Shown: piece after piece, positions 48,635 through 62,106 of the stretch | Layout of the letters: each line of letters begins with the position of its first letter | Numbering within the stretch: position 1 is the first letter of the stretch | From: Verpa conica | Lineage: Eukaryota; Ascomycota; Pezizomycetes; Pezizales; Morchellaceae | Assembly (NCBI GenBank): GCA_033030425.1 | Contig: JAUFSD010000022.1 | Coordinates: 868,001 to 932,000 of the forward strand | Direction: 5' to 3' | DNA length: 64,000 bases | Made by a program: the position numbers and the translations under genes | Notes under the pieces: model-generated | Seen by the model: the letters and a program-made list of their open reading frames with translations, nothing else | Database searches by the model: none | What the model was told of the DNA's origin: nothing

Positions 48635-51002
48635 GTAGATGAGTTTCTTTTGTTGCAAAGGGGATAGTAATGATGATGATAAAAGTGGGTGGTTTATGTT
48701 TTTTCTTATCTCCCTTTGATGTTTTATGATGTATACTTCTTTTTCATGTCTTTTGTGGTGTATACTTTTGTCCATACTTTCGTGCGTTTTAGGCGAGCGG
48801 GTTGCTCTTCTGGATAGGAGGTCTGTTTTCTTTTTTTATAGGGTGGCTAGGGTATACCAGGTGTGGGATATGGGTGTTTAATGTGCTATGGATACCTACA
48901 GAGGAGGTGTAAATTTAGTGCTATTATGAATTAACTGTTTGTTGCTTATTAAGAATATGTATTGCATGTGATTTACGAGTGTGGTGAGAAACCGTGACCG
49001 TAACTAGTGTCTCCTAGTAACTTTGAGTATTGGGTACAACCTACAACCTACAACCTATAACTTATAACCTCTATCCATCCTCCATCCCAGCTAAATGCGT
49101 CTTGCCACATCCTTGTGTGCAAAAAGAGAGTATCATCAGCAAGAATGTACTACTAATAGATTTTAACCCCCCGACTTTCTGGAAGAATTTGTTACCGCAT
49201 ATATGACGCCATCAGTCCTAGGGAGTTATTAGGCTACACACCTCCCGGAATTTCTAGGTATTATATCATTATGAAGCGAATTTCAGATCCCCCTCTACTA
49301 CAGCTAGCAAAGCTATCGGAACTAAACTATTTAGTTATCAGCTTAGGTTTTACTAAAGAAGTAAGTCAATAGAAGGAGGAATCTTATTGAGGGTGGCTCA
49401 GGTTATAAATATAGTTTAATCTGGGAGCGGAGAGAGAGAGGGGGGTGGGAAGCTATGTATTTATCGCTGAAAGCACTCAACTGAAGCCTAATAATTGAAT
49501 TGGGGTATGAGGTGATTCCCCCCCCCCTCCCCATAAATACTGATGATTTTGTAGCTACAAGAGAGCTAGATTACATTATCGTACACGAGACCGGGCATGC
49601 AGACACTACGATTATTATATCTACGTTACGGTGGGAAAATACCAACTCGACTCGAATACTGTACTGGAGCCAATACCAAGTACGTTGTAGGATATAATTT
49701 ACAGAAACCCTAAGTGGAACTCCGAAGAAGAGTAGATAGTATGGGAGCGACACTTGATGTGATACCAATTAACTGGATTGATATTAGCTCCTATGATGGT
49801 TGTATATCTGGCCTTTTAGGGGTTGTATATCTCTCTACTAGGAATATCTCAAGAAAAGGATAACCGATTTTCCTAGTTTGGTAGCGGAAGCGATAACGGT
49901 GATAAGATCTTCAACATCCTAAGAGGGATTCGGGATTTTCTTATAACAGAGGCAGTTAAAGATAACTATATATACTCGAGAGCGTATTTTTATCGCTCAG
50001 TATATATGCCTAGAGCACTTTTAGGTCTAGTTTATAATGACCCATAGTTCTTGCCGATTATTTGTTGATCTGGTACTGGGTGTAATGGTACATTCCCCTC
50101 TTTACTTGGCTATGCCTGGAGGAAGGGGAAAACACCTACTGACTAGTACTTGGACAGTAAAGATCCGGCCCGCGCGACCAAAGAAATTATAGATTCATTT
50201 ATACTCTGTGGGAATCTGTGGGTATTTTATGATAGGAAGACATTGGGAGTTGGAAAATTATAGATAATTCTAAATGGGTTTTATAGGCGAGCAAAATGTC
50301 AAACTATCTACGACTATCAGTTTTAATAAGTTGACACATCATAGAGGATATCAAATACATAGACTAGTCAGAAATCATATCAAAATATATTAATGATTAT
50401 ACGCCCCGAGGATCTAGCATATTTCCTACTTTAAAAGGCTGAAATTAGTGAGGCTAGGTATCGCATGGTTTTGGCAACGGGATCCTACGTTCTAGCTCTA
50501 GAAAGGTGCGTGAGTATACAAACTAGTCCTATATCATTTATAGGGAGAAGTGGATAGAGGTGTGACGTTTCTTTATAGCTTATCTATTTTTGTATCTTGA
50601 AAAACGTATATGGAGTTCGATTGGAATGGAATTCTTTATTATCGTGGGCTCATGCCCCTCGATTTCGGAGGCCTTTCCCCCGTATATTTTACGTCACAGC
50701 ATAAAATAATTTATGATTACTAGGTAATTATATACATGTGTCTGGTTTTCTGACCAGTCATGACTATTTATATAACGATCTATCTCCTGTCTGCTTTAAA
50801 GAATGATAAAATGGGGTCTGCATCCCGTGTCTTGGCGTGTAAATAGGTTGCTACCACCTACTCCCTTTTCTGTTTATACGCGTCGCGTGGTGAACACCTT
50901 CAGTCAAGGACAATCCCCCACCGATCCGGAAGGCAACACCTAAAGCTACCAAAATCCCCTAGGCACTAATTCTTAACCGAGTTTTCGAGAGAGAGGGGGA
51001 AA
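48635..51002. other. Gene-free stretch between chitin synthase and PCS1
   Basis: The chitin synthase 3' untranslated region probably takes up the first few hundred bases. Beyond that I see AT-rich, eroded sequence, a C-run near 49520, and a 65-codon frame (49500-49697) without family support. The final 100 bases lead into PCS1. Confidence 0.5.
49035..49069. repeat. Five heptamers of the TACAACC type
   Basis: Three perfect TACAACC units are followed by TATAACT and TATAACC. It is not the TTAGGG telomere repeat; it is a short minisatellite of no obvious function. Confidence 0.7.
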
Positions 51003-53043
51003 ATGCCACCTAGGAAGAAGGCTGCACAGACACTGAGCGCACATATCGATGTGAGCAGTGATGAGGATGCAGGAGCTCAAGAAGGTTTGCGCCCTCACCT
51101 GATCTCCTAAAACCTCTCATTCATCGGTTGGATAAATGGCGGGTGACTATAGCTAAAATCGGTTCAGTTCCACAGAAGAAGACTTTAGCTAAACGGGCTC
51201 CGAGGAAAGCATCTACAACAACCGAGAAGAAGGCCTCAATTGCTCGTGGGAAGAAGAAAGTGACAACACCTACGGAAGACGAGGAAGTGGATGATCCTAT
51301 TGAGGATGAAGATATGGGAGATACAGTGGTCGTAAATGATGAACTAGATGCTGAGACAAAGAAGAGAGGGAGGAAGACGTCAGCTAAGCCGGAGCCAGCA
51401 AAGAAGGAACCTATAAAGAAGGGGAAAGGGAAGGGGAAGAGAGCTGTCGCCGGGGACCTGGAGTCAGAGGAGGAGGAGGACGAGCAGGAACAGCCAGAAA
51501 AAATTGAAGGCGAAAGCGTAGTTGGAGAACCCAAAGCTGTAAAGCGTGGGGGCAAGGCAGCTATAGCGGAAGCGAAAGATGTACTCTCCGCTCCAGCTCC
51601 GGAAAAGAAGAAACGTATGTCAAAGAAGGAGAAAGATACTGCTGCAAAGGAGGAGGCAGAGAAGGAGATTGCAGAGACTCAGCTCACACCTATGGAACTT
51701 GACCCACCTTCCGACAATGAAACAGAGGATGATCAAGAGCTAGAGATTGCTCCAACTCCTACTCAAGTGCACCAAGCTGGAATCAAGAAAAAAACTACTG
51801 GAAAAAAGGCCGCTGTAAAGGGGAAAGGGAAGAAGGAAGAGCATGGGACTGAAGATGAACTTCATACCGAGGAAGATGATCTTGCAAAGCCTATGAGAGC
51901 AATAGCCCCAGCAGCGCCTCCGGGTAGGGGTAAGGGAAGAAGACAAGTATCTACTGGAGACGGGGAAAAAGGGGAATCACTTAAGGATCTTGAAAAGGCA
52001 TACGAAGAGCTTCAAATGAGGTATAATAAGCTTCAGGAAGCTAAAGAAACCGAGCCTGAGCGGGCCTTAAGGGAATTCCGGAAGAATATGAAGGAGAAGG
52101 ATGAAGGTTTGTAATTTTATCACAATACTTGGTCTAAATACTTGAATTGCTGACAATTTTACAAATAGAAAGAAACAAATTCATTGTAGCCTTGCAGGAG
52201 GACTTGAAAGCCCAGCAAGCACTTTCAGGGGAGTCGAAATCCCTTCAAAAGAAGCTTGCTGCCAAGGAGACAGAGGTCTCGAAATTACAGGCAAAGGTCC
52301 AAGAATTGAACAAGAGTCTTCAAGACCAGCATAATGAGAGCCAATTAATGTCTGCAAAACTTGCGCAGGCTCAACACCAGCTTGTACAGGCTCAGAACCA
52401 GAGGAACAACACACAAGTTCCTGGTAGCGCTGTTAAGCCGAGTCACAGGGGAGGGCCTCTTGGTAATCCAAAGACCAATCTTAGCACGGCGGCAGATGAT
52501 GCTAAGGTTAAAGAAGACCTTTATGCTGATCTTAGTGGGCTGATAATTGTCAATGTCAAAAAGGAGAATGACAGTAATGTCTTTGAATGTCTGCAGACAG
52601 GTGTGAACGGATGTACGTGAACCTCATGATCCATTTAGATGACCCTAGCTAACTTTGAAATAGTGGCTTTCCATTTCAAGCTATCAGTTCCGAACCAGCG
52701 TACAAAGCCGAAAAAAGTTCTTGGTACCCATGAAGGCAAAGATCCTGCCGACACCGACGAAATAGACGAGAACGAGATCATTTTTATCCCCTTGTTCAAT
52801 GAAACGAGAGATAAGAGTGTTATCAACCTGTTACCAGAGTATTTGCGGGATGAGATCTCCTTCCAAAGAGATCATATGACCAAATTCTATCAAAAGATTA
52901 ATAGCTTGTTCATGATGACCATCAGTGCACAGAATCAAGCGTCAGAGTCGTCGGAGGAAGAGGAGGAGGAGGAGAGCGATGATGATGAAGAGGAGGAGGG
53001 AGGGGAGGAGGAAGACGACGACGATATGGAAGTGGAGAAGTAA
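51003..53043 (+). CDS. PCS1: Monopolin subunit Pcs1/Csm1
   Basis: Kinetochore/nucleolar protein of the monopolin complex (Csm1 in budding yeast, Pcs1 in fission yeast). It clamps microtubule-attachment sites and helps organise rDNA. Exons: 51003-51084, 51153-52106, 52169-52612, 52664-53043 (619 aa, in phase). Residues 1-300 are disordered, rich in Lys, Glu and Ala, with nuclear-localisation-like basic clusters and acidic stretches (VSSDEDAG near the start). A coiled coil runs from about 305 to 430. The globular C-terminal domain (about 458-578) has YADLSGLIIVNVKKE, HFKLSV, FIPLFNETRD and LLPEYLRDEISF, the Csm1/Pcs1 signature. The tail is a run of Glu/Asp. The protein is longer than yeast Csm1 (190 aa), like other filamentous-fungus versions. 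Confidence 0.88.
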
Positions 53044-56000
53044 ATTTGGGACTAGAGATTCCAGAACAGGCTGCAGGAAGGTGTCTTTTTCTCTAGCGAG
53101 CTGGCTTTCCCTCAGGTGCATGACGTCTGCTTAAAACATTAGCTCGGAATTTGGGATCGATTATGCTCGCGTCGGGTATCTAGTTGCTGCTTACTTTCGC
53201 TTCGTTTAAAAATCATTGTATCATAGCTACATCCTAGAATAATGTTTCCTCCGCTAGTTGGGAAGTACGTGGGCAAGTGTTTCTCGTAGCTGCCACATGG
53301 ATCCACTCTAATACACTTCGCCTTGGTGGTTTGTGGATCTTCGCTGCTTGCATTTATAGGGGCCTATCAGCGGACGCCAACTTTGTACATTTATGATCGT
53401 CTCATTTTCCAATCACTACGGCTACTATAGGTACATTGCCTGTCTACCCTAGTCTGTGATAAATTTCGTCTTTTTATTACCAGCGTGGGGGCGTAAATTT
53501 TCTTTTCTTTTCTTTTCTTTTTTGCCCCGTTCGCTTCCCATTTCCGAACTCTATCTGCACATTTCGATCTGTTCCGGGGTTCCAGGCACCCATACCAGTC
53601 TTTGGATACCCCCTGCTGCATACCAGCATGGACACAGTAGTTGACATGGGCAAGGAACTGTTGAATTTAAAAGACACTGCGATAGATTGGGTGGTTGAGT
53701 TGATACCGGCACTCAGTGTATGGGCTGGGCACGAGACTAGCATATACTGATTGGGAGGGGGGTCTCTTCAGAGCCGCAACCGTTTGATGTATGGACCGAG
53801 TATTTACCTAGGTTGACTCCTGGTACGAAGGCTCCTGGGCCACGGGAAGCACGCTCACTAGCCGGAAACCCCGGCCCTAGCTTCGGTGAGTCTGGGGGAT
53901 AGACTTGATTCGTCTTACCCGGCAATGCCAAACTCCGAGTGGTGAAAATCATGAAAAGTCACTAGCCCCCCTCCCCCCCCCCGAGGGCTCGACAGATGCC
54001 TCGTTTTTCTAAGAATTTGTGATGGTAGTGCCTCTTTAGGTGCCGGTACCCGAGACTATCGCATTGGATATAATCTGCCAACGTACTACGCAATTCATGA
54101 TTATTCTTAGGAAAAGCTACTGGGTCGAGACTACTAGTTATCAAGCAATTGGCTAAGGTGTACAATGATCTAAAAAGGTTTCTCTCGGTGCTCCGTAGAC
54201 ATGAGAAATACTAGGGTAGAATATTCTAATCCCATGATGCTTGCTATGTTTATAAATCATGTGTCTTTATTTATTTATTCCATCTTTTTTACTGACATCA
54301 TTTCTTAAGTTTCCGCCCCTCGTGCAGCGGCAGATTTTGAAATTTCTTCAGCTACATTCGACCCATGTTAAGATACTTAGTGGTAAGTGTTAATGGGTGT
54401 TGGTCAGGCTGCGGTTATTGTTTTAGGGCTAAATGTTTAGTAATCCGGAACTATGGGGGGTATGTAAGAAGTAATGGCTATAAAATTTATTTTATTGTAA
54501 GCATATGATTGAAAAGTAGTACTATTAACAGCTGATAACATCGAGTGATCAACCATGATACAGCTAACGGTAGCTAAAAATTAAAATGAGGGGGAAAAAA
54601 GGAAATTTCTTTCATGAACGGATTTAATAGAAATGATGTGTAGCGGCTGTAGTGTTACCTAGATGAGTTTTTAAGTTCAATTGGTTTATAACCAGGTGAG
54701 CGAGCGAGAGCTTGTGAAGTTGCACAGCATGCTGCAGGGACAATGAATATTTTTTTCCTTTTTTGATCAAAAAAACGAAAAAATATTTCGCTTGTTTCCA
54801 ACCCCCACATTTCCCCGTATTCCAGACCCCCACATTTAGTGGGGTTTTGTTTTCAAACATATGGGCACAAAGTGTGCTTGTATGATGTGTTCAAAACACC
54901 ACGTCTAACATCACGATGGACAGAAAATACTAAACATGTCCTACTTTTGAGGCGCGCACAAATAGGAAAACATCTCCAGACCGGCAATAATACCCGTTTC
55001 CAGACTAGGCATCATTTTGATCAAGGCGTTTGATGTTTCGTCATGTAGGGCGAGTCTCGAGGCTACGATGATATGTGTACATTATTTACCGTTAATATGC
55101 GACCTCAGGGCTGACGAAGTGGAGTAGATTATGCAGGGCTGAATTCTCAGCGGTGATGGAGGAGGTTGGGTACGGGTTAAAAGTGCCTATAATGCAACCA
55201 CCCTTCTGGTTCGCTATTCTGGACGGTGTCGGTTCCGAATCTCGATCGTGAATCCGACCTCCCGCGATGGGGTACGTTTTGAACCAGTACCAGCCCATAC
55301 ATCCTTATAAGCGCCCAGAGGTGATGAAAACTCGGAAGGTTTAACGCCTTGTTGAAAGTTTATGATAGCGTTATCTTTCCAGGTATAGCGATGTGCAGCT
55401 ACCACCGATTGTGATCACTGAGGTCGTAAAAGGTGTTTATATGTGTTTTTAATCGATTTGACATGTTGTCCACCTTAATAAGCATGCATACTTGAATATA
55501 TTGATCTTCTTGTGAAATTTCGATTGCGGAACCAAAAACTGTTTTGTAGTTTAGGGGAGTCAGGGATAAAAGCCAAGATAAGGCCCCAGTTGCTATTAAC
55601 CCAAGAACTCCGGTAAAGTCCCTCCAAACATATGTTAGTTTCGGCTCTATTATACTTTATCAGACTAAAGCATTATATCTTGTAGCCCAACTCCTATATT
55701 CGCCTCTAGAGTAGTGTAAATGGAGCATGGCCGCCCCCCGGTTTCTTCCTACCTATAATCATCGATGGCAAATATATTACTGGACTAGAATTGAACTGCA
55801 GTAGTTCTTGAAACCAACAGCCTCACGTGGTCAGTTGAGCCCTGTTTCAAACAGCTTGGGGAGAGAAAAGGATATTTGCTTTCCAATGAAAGGTGCTTTA
55901 CTTCGAAAAAATGTTACTGCACTGCATGCCAATTACAGGCGCAAAATATGATTTTGACGTGGGTATAGGGCTAATCAGATTCTAAAATTTGGGAAAATTA

Positions 56001-56886
56001 AAAGGGTGAAAGGGTTTATAGAATCTCTTACGATCAAAACCAGATGAAAATGTGACCGTTATGGTTGCACTTTTCCTGGTTGACGTTTACCGGGAGGTGC
56101 GGACCAAAAAAAGACCAGTCGTCTCAGTTCACAATTGGAGTTCGCTTGTATACCGAGTCAGTTTACCCCAACTCCATCAATGACGATCTGAGATCGACTC
56201 GCAGACGCACCTGGATGTCATAGCGCCACGATTGCGTTATTAACTAACCTAATCAGTGACCCCCGGCACTTGCTGGCGTTCTCAGGTGTATGTCTAAGCT
56301 GCATCTTGGTGGGGTTGCAGTGTAAAATTAGAATTTGCTTTGCATGCAGGGAGGCAGTTCTTAACTGGGACTGGAGTTGGAGCCACATGAACGCTTTCCC
56401 GATAGGAACTAAAAATTTGTGTTGGCCCCGCAAGGCTGGTGGTGATGATGATGAAGGAGAGATGTTGTTTGAGATTCTTTGGGACGTGGGGGGGGGGAGG
56501 TGTCCAGAGGAGAGGGGCATTGTTCTTAGCTCTAGGCCTTGTGTACTTTTTATCCCATCAGTAGTGACAACCACTCTTGAAACTAGCTCCCCCTCCTATG
56601 TCTTCTTATGACGAGAACTTCCGGCATCTAAAGATGCATAGAACGGACGTCAGCAGAATCAGAGACCGTCTGATCTCTCCTCCTCAGGAAGGAGGCTCCC
56701 TTTATCGTCGTTCCTTGCTGTTGCAGTTCGCTGAAGAGGCTTGCTTTATCTTCTTCCTAGATATCCTCCCCCGATCCCGCTGACAAAGGCATCCCGAGAG
56801 TAAACTATTCTCGGTAGCTGGTTTTGTATACTTTCTTGTTTTCACTTTTTTCTTCACTGCTGTCTGGGGACACCTGAGAATCGACA
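53044..56886. other. Gene-free stretch between PCS1 and HIS2
   Basis: Nearly 4 kb with no supported gene. Minus-strand frames at 53391-53743, 53737-53952 and 55092-55405 are short and overlap in different phases. The last 400 bases are the HIS2 upstream region. A CGAGTCA element at 56154-56160 is one base off the Gcn4/CPC1 consensus but lies 730 bases from the start, so I give it little weight. Confidence 0.5.
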
Positions 56887-58066
56887 ATGCCGTTCTCTCA
56901 TCATAGCCATTCCGGACAGTTTTGCGAACATGGGGATGACACCTTAGAGCAAATGATAGAGGCCGCTATCGCGAAGGGAATGATAGCTTTTTCGTTGACC
57001 GAACACATGCCAAGGGATTGCCCAGAAGATTTGTATCCAGAAGAGGTAGGTTTTATTCTTTGTTATTTGTATATCACTCTTACCTAAATCCTTATCCCTT
57101 CTGGAAAGCTTCGTGCGGCGTTTCTCAGTTGATTACTCGAGCCGGAAGTGGTGTGCTGACCGGTATATCGGGTCGGGTAGGTCGCGGCTCACAAAAATAC
57201 CTTCGAACTCTTTAGAATTTTTGCCGAATATTACAACACTGCACTTCGTCTTCGTGCTAGATATCAACACAAAATTAAAATTTCAGTTGGATTTGAGGTC
57301 GACTACATTAGAGAATCTTCTATCACCCTTATCAAACACCTTCAATCGATCTACAAATTCGACTTCTTCGTCGGTTCGGTTCATCATGTAAAGACCATTC
57401 CCATTGACTTCGATAGGCCAATGTATCTGAGGGCTATTGAGGCAGTTGGAGGAACTGAGGAGAAACTTTTCGAGGCATATTTTGATGCCCAGTTTGAGAT
57501 GCTCAATGCACTCAAGCCTGCTGTTGTAGGCCACTTTGATCTCATCAGGTTATTCTGCGAAAACCCAGAGCAGAACTTGAGAGATTACGGTGATGGGGTG
57601 TGGAGCAAGGTCGAAAGAAATGTGGACTTTATTTTGAGCTATGGTGGACTCACGGAATTGAATTCAGCGAGCTTGAGAAAGGGGTGGAATGAGCCCTATC
57701 CTAGGAGAGATGTATGTGAGGTCAGTATATATAGCTACATGACCCGAATATTTGATGATAAACTGAAATTCAACGTCACTAACATAAAATATTATCTCTC
57801 TTTAGCTCATTATGGAAAAAGGTGGAAGATTCACCTTATCGGATGATAGCCATAAGGTCGAGCAAGTTGGATTGGACTATCACCGACTCCTGGAATATAT
57901 CCAGATTATTGGGTTGCAAGAGGTCCATTATATTGAGAGACTTCCAATGGGTGAAATGGCAATCAATGTGCTGGACGCATGTGCCGTGAGAACCTTGAGT
58001 CTGGATGAACTGAGGAATCTGCGGTTCTGGCAACTATTGGCCCCACCCCCGAACCTAGCTGGTTAG
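56887..58066 (+). CDS. HIS2: Histidinol-phosphatase, PHP type
   Basis: Hydrolyses histidinol phosphate to histidinol in histidine biosynthesis. Exons: 56887-57045, 57181-57720, 57806-58066 (319 aa, all junctions phase 0). The PHP-domain metal ligands are visible: HxH at HHSHSGQFC (His 6 and His 8), TEHMPRD (His 40), GFEVDYIR (Glu 92), GSVHHV (His 121/122), HFDLIR (His 171) and SDDSH (Asp 247, His 249). The first intron is 135 nt and contains open frames in two phases. I placed its acceptor at gggtag (57180) because it gives YPEE-VAAHKN-TFELF, which keeps the spacing of the family. The C-terminal tail after HYIERLPMGEMA is about 40 residues, ending FWQLLAPPPNLAG. Confidence 0.9.
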
Positions 58067-60540
58067 GTTAGGATTCGAGACTAGGCAGCTATTGATTCTC
58101 TATGCGCTACTAAACCTGGACAAGAAGCCTTGCCTAGAATTGGATCCTTTCTTACTTTATTTTCAACCTTTAGATCATTACCTTTTCTTGCGCGAAAGTA
58201 TTAGTCCTGTATATGGCGTTGTGGTTGTTTTTTTTGCTTCTGTATAATCTTGATTCATGAAAGCAACCCAACTATTCTTTCAATATCGTCCTATATTCTG
58301 TTAAATTTCTGTCTTCTTTATTTCTAGACCATGTATGGTTCGGGACTTGCTGGTTTTTCAAATCTCATACATTAAGCCAAGCAAGTAGTCCGCACCTGTC
58401 CAGAATTTACACGTAAGCTATCTAACACAGGACTCGGCGCTTACCATAGTACTCCTCAGTTTACTCTTCTCACTTGCACTTTGCACAAGCTGTGTACTGT
58501 TGCCGTTATGTTTGAGACTTTGTCTTGATAGTCATCCACTCCGTAAAGTTTCAGGAATCGACAAAAACTGGGGCGCCGAGACTCTGAGATCTCCATGTAT
58601 CTTCATATCATTGGAGAGAAAGGGTAAGCCGCTCGGACCCCGCTTTGATGCTCAATCCGGAATATTGCTTTTTGAAAGATTGGGCATCATCATGCACATC
58701 GCAGATCGCCTGTTTCGGATTAGCGGTTTATGTTGCACAGCACGCACCGAGGATCCGGGCCCCCACTTCAGCCTTATCGACGATCTCCCATTCCACTAAA
58801 ACTTTGGGTTTTGGGAATATGCGTACATAAGCCTTGTTGCCAAATAAAGTACCCCAGCTCTTGTCCTCTGAAAGCTGGCATTTGTGGGGGGAGTTGCAGG
58901 GTGTCCCTTGATTAGTAGAGCATCTTACTAGGTGTCACTGCTTATGACTCATCAAGGTTCTGTATCGAAACTTGGAGTGATATAAATATTAGGCTTAGCC
59001 ATATGTCGTACCTACTATTTCCCGTGGAGTCTTGATAAGCATGCTGAAACTCACCCACCACATTACTCAGCTTATATCTTATTTCTATACCCTTGTCTAT
59101 TCCTATTTGATAACCCTCAAGAAGCCCGGTAGTTCTCTAGTCAAATTAAAATGGCAACATCTACGGAGAAATCTATTCGCTTGAGGGGCCACTTGTCAGA
59201 TGCGCATCACCCCCAGGATCCCGATCGTGCAACATCTCCGTTGGCTGAATCATCTTATCGATAAGTAGATCGGAGTTTGCGGGGAGAGATATGGAGCTGA
59301 GATAACTTCCTGCCGATGAGATTAACATCAGTGCAGAATATTCGAGGTGATTTTCCACCTGTGAAAAGTTACACTGAGGTTTAAGAGCAAATGAGGAAAT
59401 AGTAAAAATCTAGTTTAGATTTGCGATCTAAGTTTCGCAGGATCATACGCCCGCAAGGCCTCGCTCCTTAGGTCGATTTATGTACGGGGTAATCGATTAA
59501 ATCTGGATTGGACGGGTAAATCGTTTATGCATTGACTTATTCTTGCCAAGATAAGTTATAGAAAGTGTATATCTGAAACTGTCCCAATCAATCTGAAAAC
59601 GTGTCTTCACCTGCAGCTGCGTTTGCATATTATACAAAAGTCTCTGAAATTTGATGACTATTTCAAACTAGAGGTTTACGAGTATAGTATGTTTTAGAAC
59701 GCCGTAGATCCACATACCACCAAGAACCAATATAAAGTACTGATTTTTGGTGATATCTAGATCGAATTAATTCTAATAATCTTCTTATCGTCTCAAAGCC
59801 AGCCCAATGATATACAATTTCTACAATACTGTTATCTTTAAGTACATCGAACGGGGATTCCGAGGGACGGGTTTTCTCCTCTATTCGACGAGTGATCTGT
59901 CGTGTAGGATAATAACTTGCCCCTTCTAATATTCTTTTCTAACCTTACCTAAGGAAAACAATGCTAATGTTTTATATGCTCCTCAACCCGGAAAAACCCC
60001 TTGTACGAACTTTGGCCTCTGTTTCGGAGGTGGGCGGTATATGGACTTTGTTTCTGTAAAACGTGGAACCTATCACTTGAGGAAAGTCATAATGTGTATA
60101 GTAATATGCGTTGTAAATGAATGAATTTGTCATAGGTACATGGTAATATGCACTATATTATATAATAAAATATCTATAATATTATGCTATCAGCGCTGTT
60201 GTGACCAGTAGACATAATTGGTATACATAGTAGATATAAAAATCTCGTTTTAGCTTACTTCCCTACTATAATAAGTCGCAACTCTGTAGTTTCCAGTTAT
60301 ATCAAGCTCCGTAATTAGATTCGAACCCAAAGATTCACTGAGTAATCTCGTTCTGGTCTCCTGGCCGGTAAAGCTAAGGGGCCATGAAAGTGGATACTGA
60401 TGATTAATTTAGACCCTTCAAATTATATAGTTTCTAATAGCCTAAGTAGGAATTTATCTCTCGAGAATATTAACTTATCACCTTGAACAACCTCCCGACC
60501 GTGTAAAACAGACATCGAGTGATACTTCATGATTACCGCC
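58067..60540. other. Gene-free stretch downstream of HIS2
   Basis: The HIS2 3' untranslated region probably lies in the first 200 bases. Overlapping plus-strand frames at 58500-58915 lie in three phases and have no family match. The rest is AT-rich; a degenerate tRNA-like segment near 60350 is listed separately. Confidence 0.5.
60317..60390 (-). repeat. Degenerate tRNA-like segment, possible SINE head
   Basis: On the minus strand TAGCTTTACCGG (60376-60365) matches a pol III A box at 11 of 12 positions. GGTTCGAATCT (60327-60317) matches a B box at 10 of 11, with about 37 bases between them. A perfect 5-bp AGATT/AATCT hairpin sits where an anticodon arm would be, but its loop is 8 nt. The T stem and acceptor stem do not pair. 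It is either a decayed tRNA or the head of a tRNA-derived SINE. Confidence 0.3.
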
Positions 60541-60554
60541 GGTTATCTAGATAG

Positions 60555-61815
60555 GTTACACAAGCGGTAAAGTTGTGGGGTTCAGGCGCCAGCTTAACTT
60601 GCCAGCCCCCCCTGATAGCAAAAAGTTCTACCGTCGACGAAGTTGATAGATGGGTCCGCAAATGTGCTTACGATGTCGGCTTCACTAAAAGTAATACGTT
60701 GATCGGACCAAACCAACTTTATTCAAAACTTCGTCCGCTCGTTTAGTGCGATGGTATCAGTTATGGTCGAACAAGGGTTGATTACAGATATGATCCAAGA
60801 GTGTTCGAGAAGACGTGTCAATAAGGAAGAAGGGGGGAAGGCGGAGGGAAATCAAAGAGTCATTTTGGTCCATAAGTCGGTACCCAAGCCTAAAGACGAG
60901 GATACCGGGAGGTAATACCCTACCACTCTCCCGTCCCTATATCTGCCACAATATATATATATATATACCCTGTGTCTAAAAGAAACGTTCTTGACACTAG
61001 TCAAATAGGCAATTCTATTATGGCACAACGTTTTAATTTCAGCAAGCTTACCATCAAAACTCCTATCATCGAGATAGAAGCCCCGAAACATACATTCAAG
61101 TTCCAGCACCAACTTCTGACTGCCGCTCAATCTGCCCTCGAAATAATATGCTATAATTTCTCAAAAAAGCACTACCCATCGATTTTAGCTCGCAATAGGT
61201 GGACGCACCCAGAAGCCGGCGAACTCACTGCATGGATAAAGGAGCTCATACAGGTGTTCGAGTTCAATCCCTTGCCAGTTGTTCTATCTATCAATGACGC
61301 AAAACCCTTTCCCCAGAAGCTGAGAGATCTCGGTGAGCTGAGGCATACAGCTTTTCACCGTATTCAGGTTTCAGGTGGAAAATTGTGGGATTTACTTGAC
61401 CGTGCCTTTACTGCTGCCAACATGTTTAGGATAGAGAAGGGATAAATACTATTTCGATGATTTTTCATGGCCAATCAGACTGCCTAGCATTGACAGAAGA
61501 GGTGGAGGTGGAGAAGACGCATCTGAGATTGTGCGTGGGGAGGCATCGAGAATATCTGGAGGAGTATCTGAGGGATTTGGAGAGAAACACAAATGAGGCG
61601 TGGGAAAGCACACTGTTCGAACTAGATCGGATTCATATCAGCAGAGAATGATTGACGTGGCGTATGAGAATATATTAGAAAGCCAGTTGATTTCGATAAG
61701 TAGGAGATCAAGGAAGAATTATGCTTTAATTAGTAGCGAGTTCCACGATCAGCTACCAGAGAAACCTAAACTCCCCAAGACTAGGGTAATAACAAGAGCT
61801 GAAATAGAGCGCTAA
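60555..61815 (+). pseudogene. Unknown fungal gene, copy 1 of a tandem pair, probably frameshifted
   Basis: Ordered fragments of one protein lie in three phases. Fragment 60627-60746 (STVDEVDRWVRKCAYDVGFTK) runs into a frameshift. A second frame (ATG at 60751) reaches a donor at 60912 and splices in phase to 61043 (intron of about 130 nt), giving ...DEDTGSKLTIKTP... and on to a stop at 61443. Frames 61457-61651 and 61600-61815 continue the similarity. The middle part (FKFQHQLLTAAQSAL ... LRDLGELRHTAFHR) resembles a widespread fungal family of unknown function with an LRHxAxHR motif; this is from memory and not checked. The duplicate 1.6 kb downstream confirms that the fragments belong together. 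A shortened functional gene starting at 60751 is possible. Confidence 0.55.
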
Positions 61816-62106
61816 TTAATGATCAAGGGTATTGAGTACAATAGGTAGGAATGTTTGGGCTTTTTTTCTACTCCTATATTGTAATTATTTACCTATAGCC
61901 ATTGGTAGTTGGAAAAAGTGATATAAAAGCCTAACTTGCTCAAAGGAACGCCCTCAATTAAAGCAAAAACAAATTTAGAAAGAGCCCCTTGATATACCTA
62001 ATAATAAGTTATCTATAACTCTTAACCCTACAATATTCATCCTCGTCTCAACTAGTCTTTAATTGTTAGTTAGATTCATTAGTAACCGCTCTGTCACGTT
62101 ATTCAA
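61816..62106. other. Spacer between the two tandem copies
   Basis: About 290 AT-rich bases with no coding frame. They are part of the duplicated unit or of the junction between copies. Confidence 0.4.

Noticed and set aside
49500..49697. 65-codon frame containing HETGHAD
   Set aside because: The short motif hinted at a metalloprotease-like or transposon fragment, but nothing around it extends the match.
57113..57391. 92-codon plus-strand frame in HIS2
   Set aside because: It covers part of the intron and exon 2 in the wrong phase; the HIS2 frame has all the metal-binding motifs.
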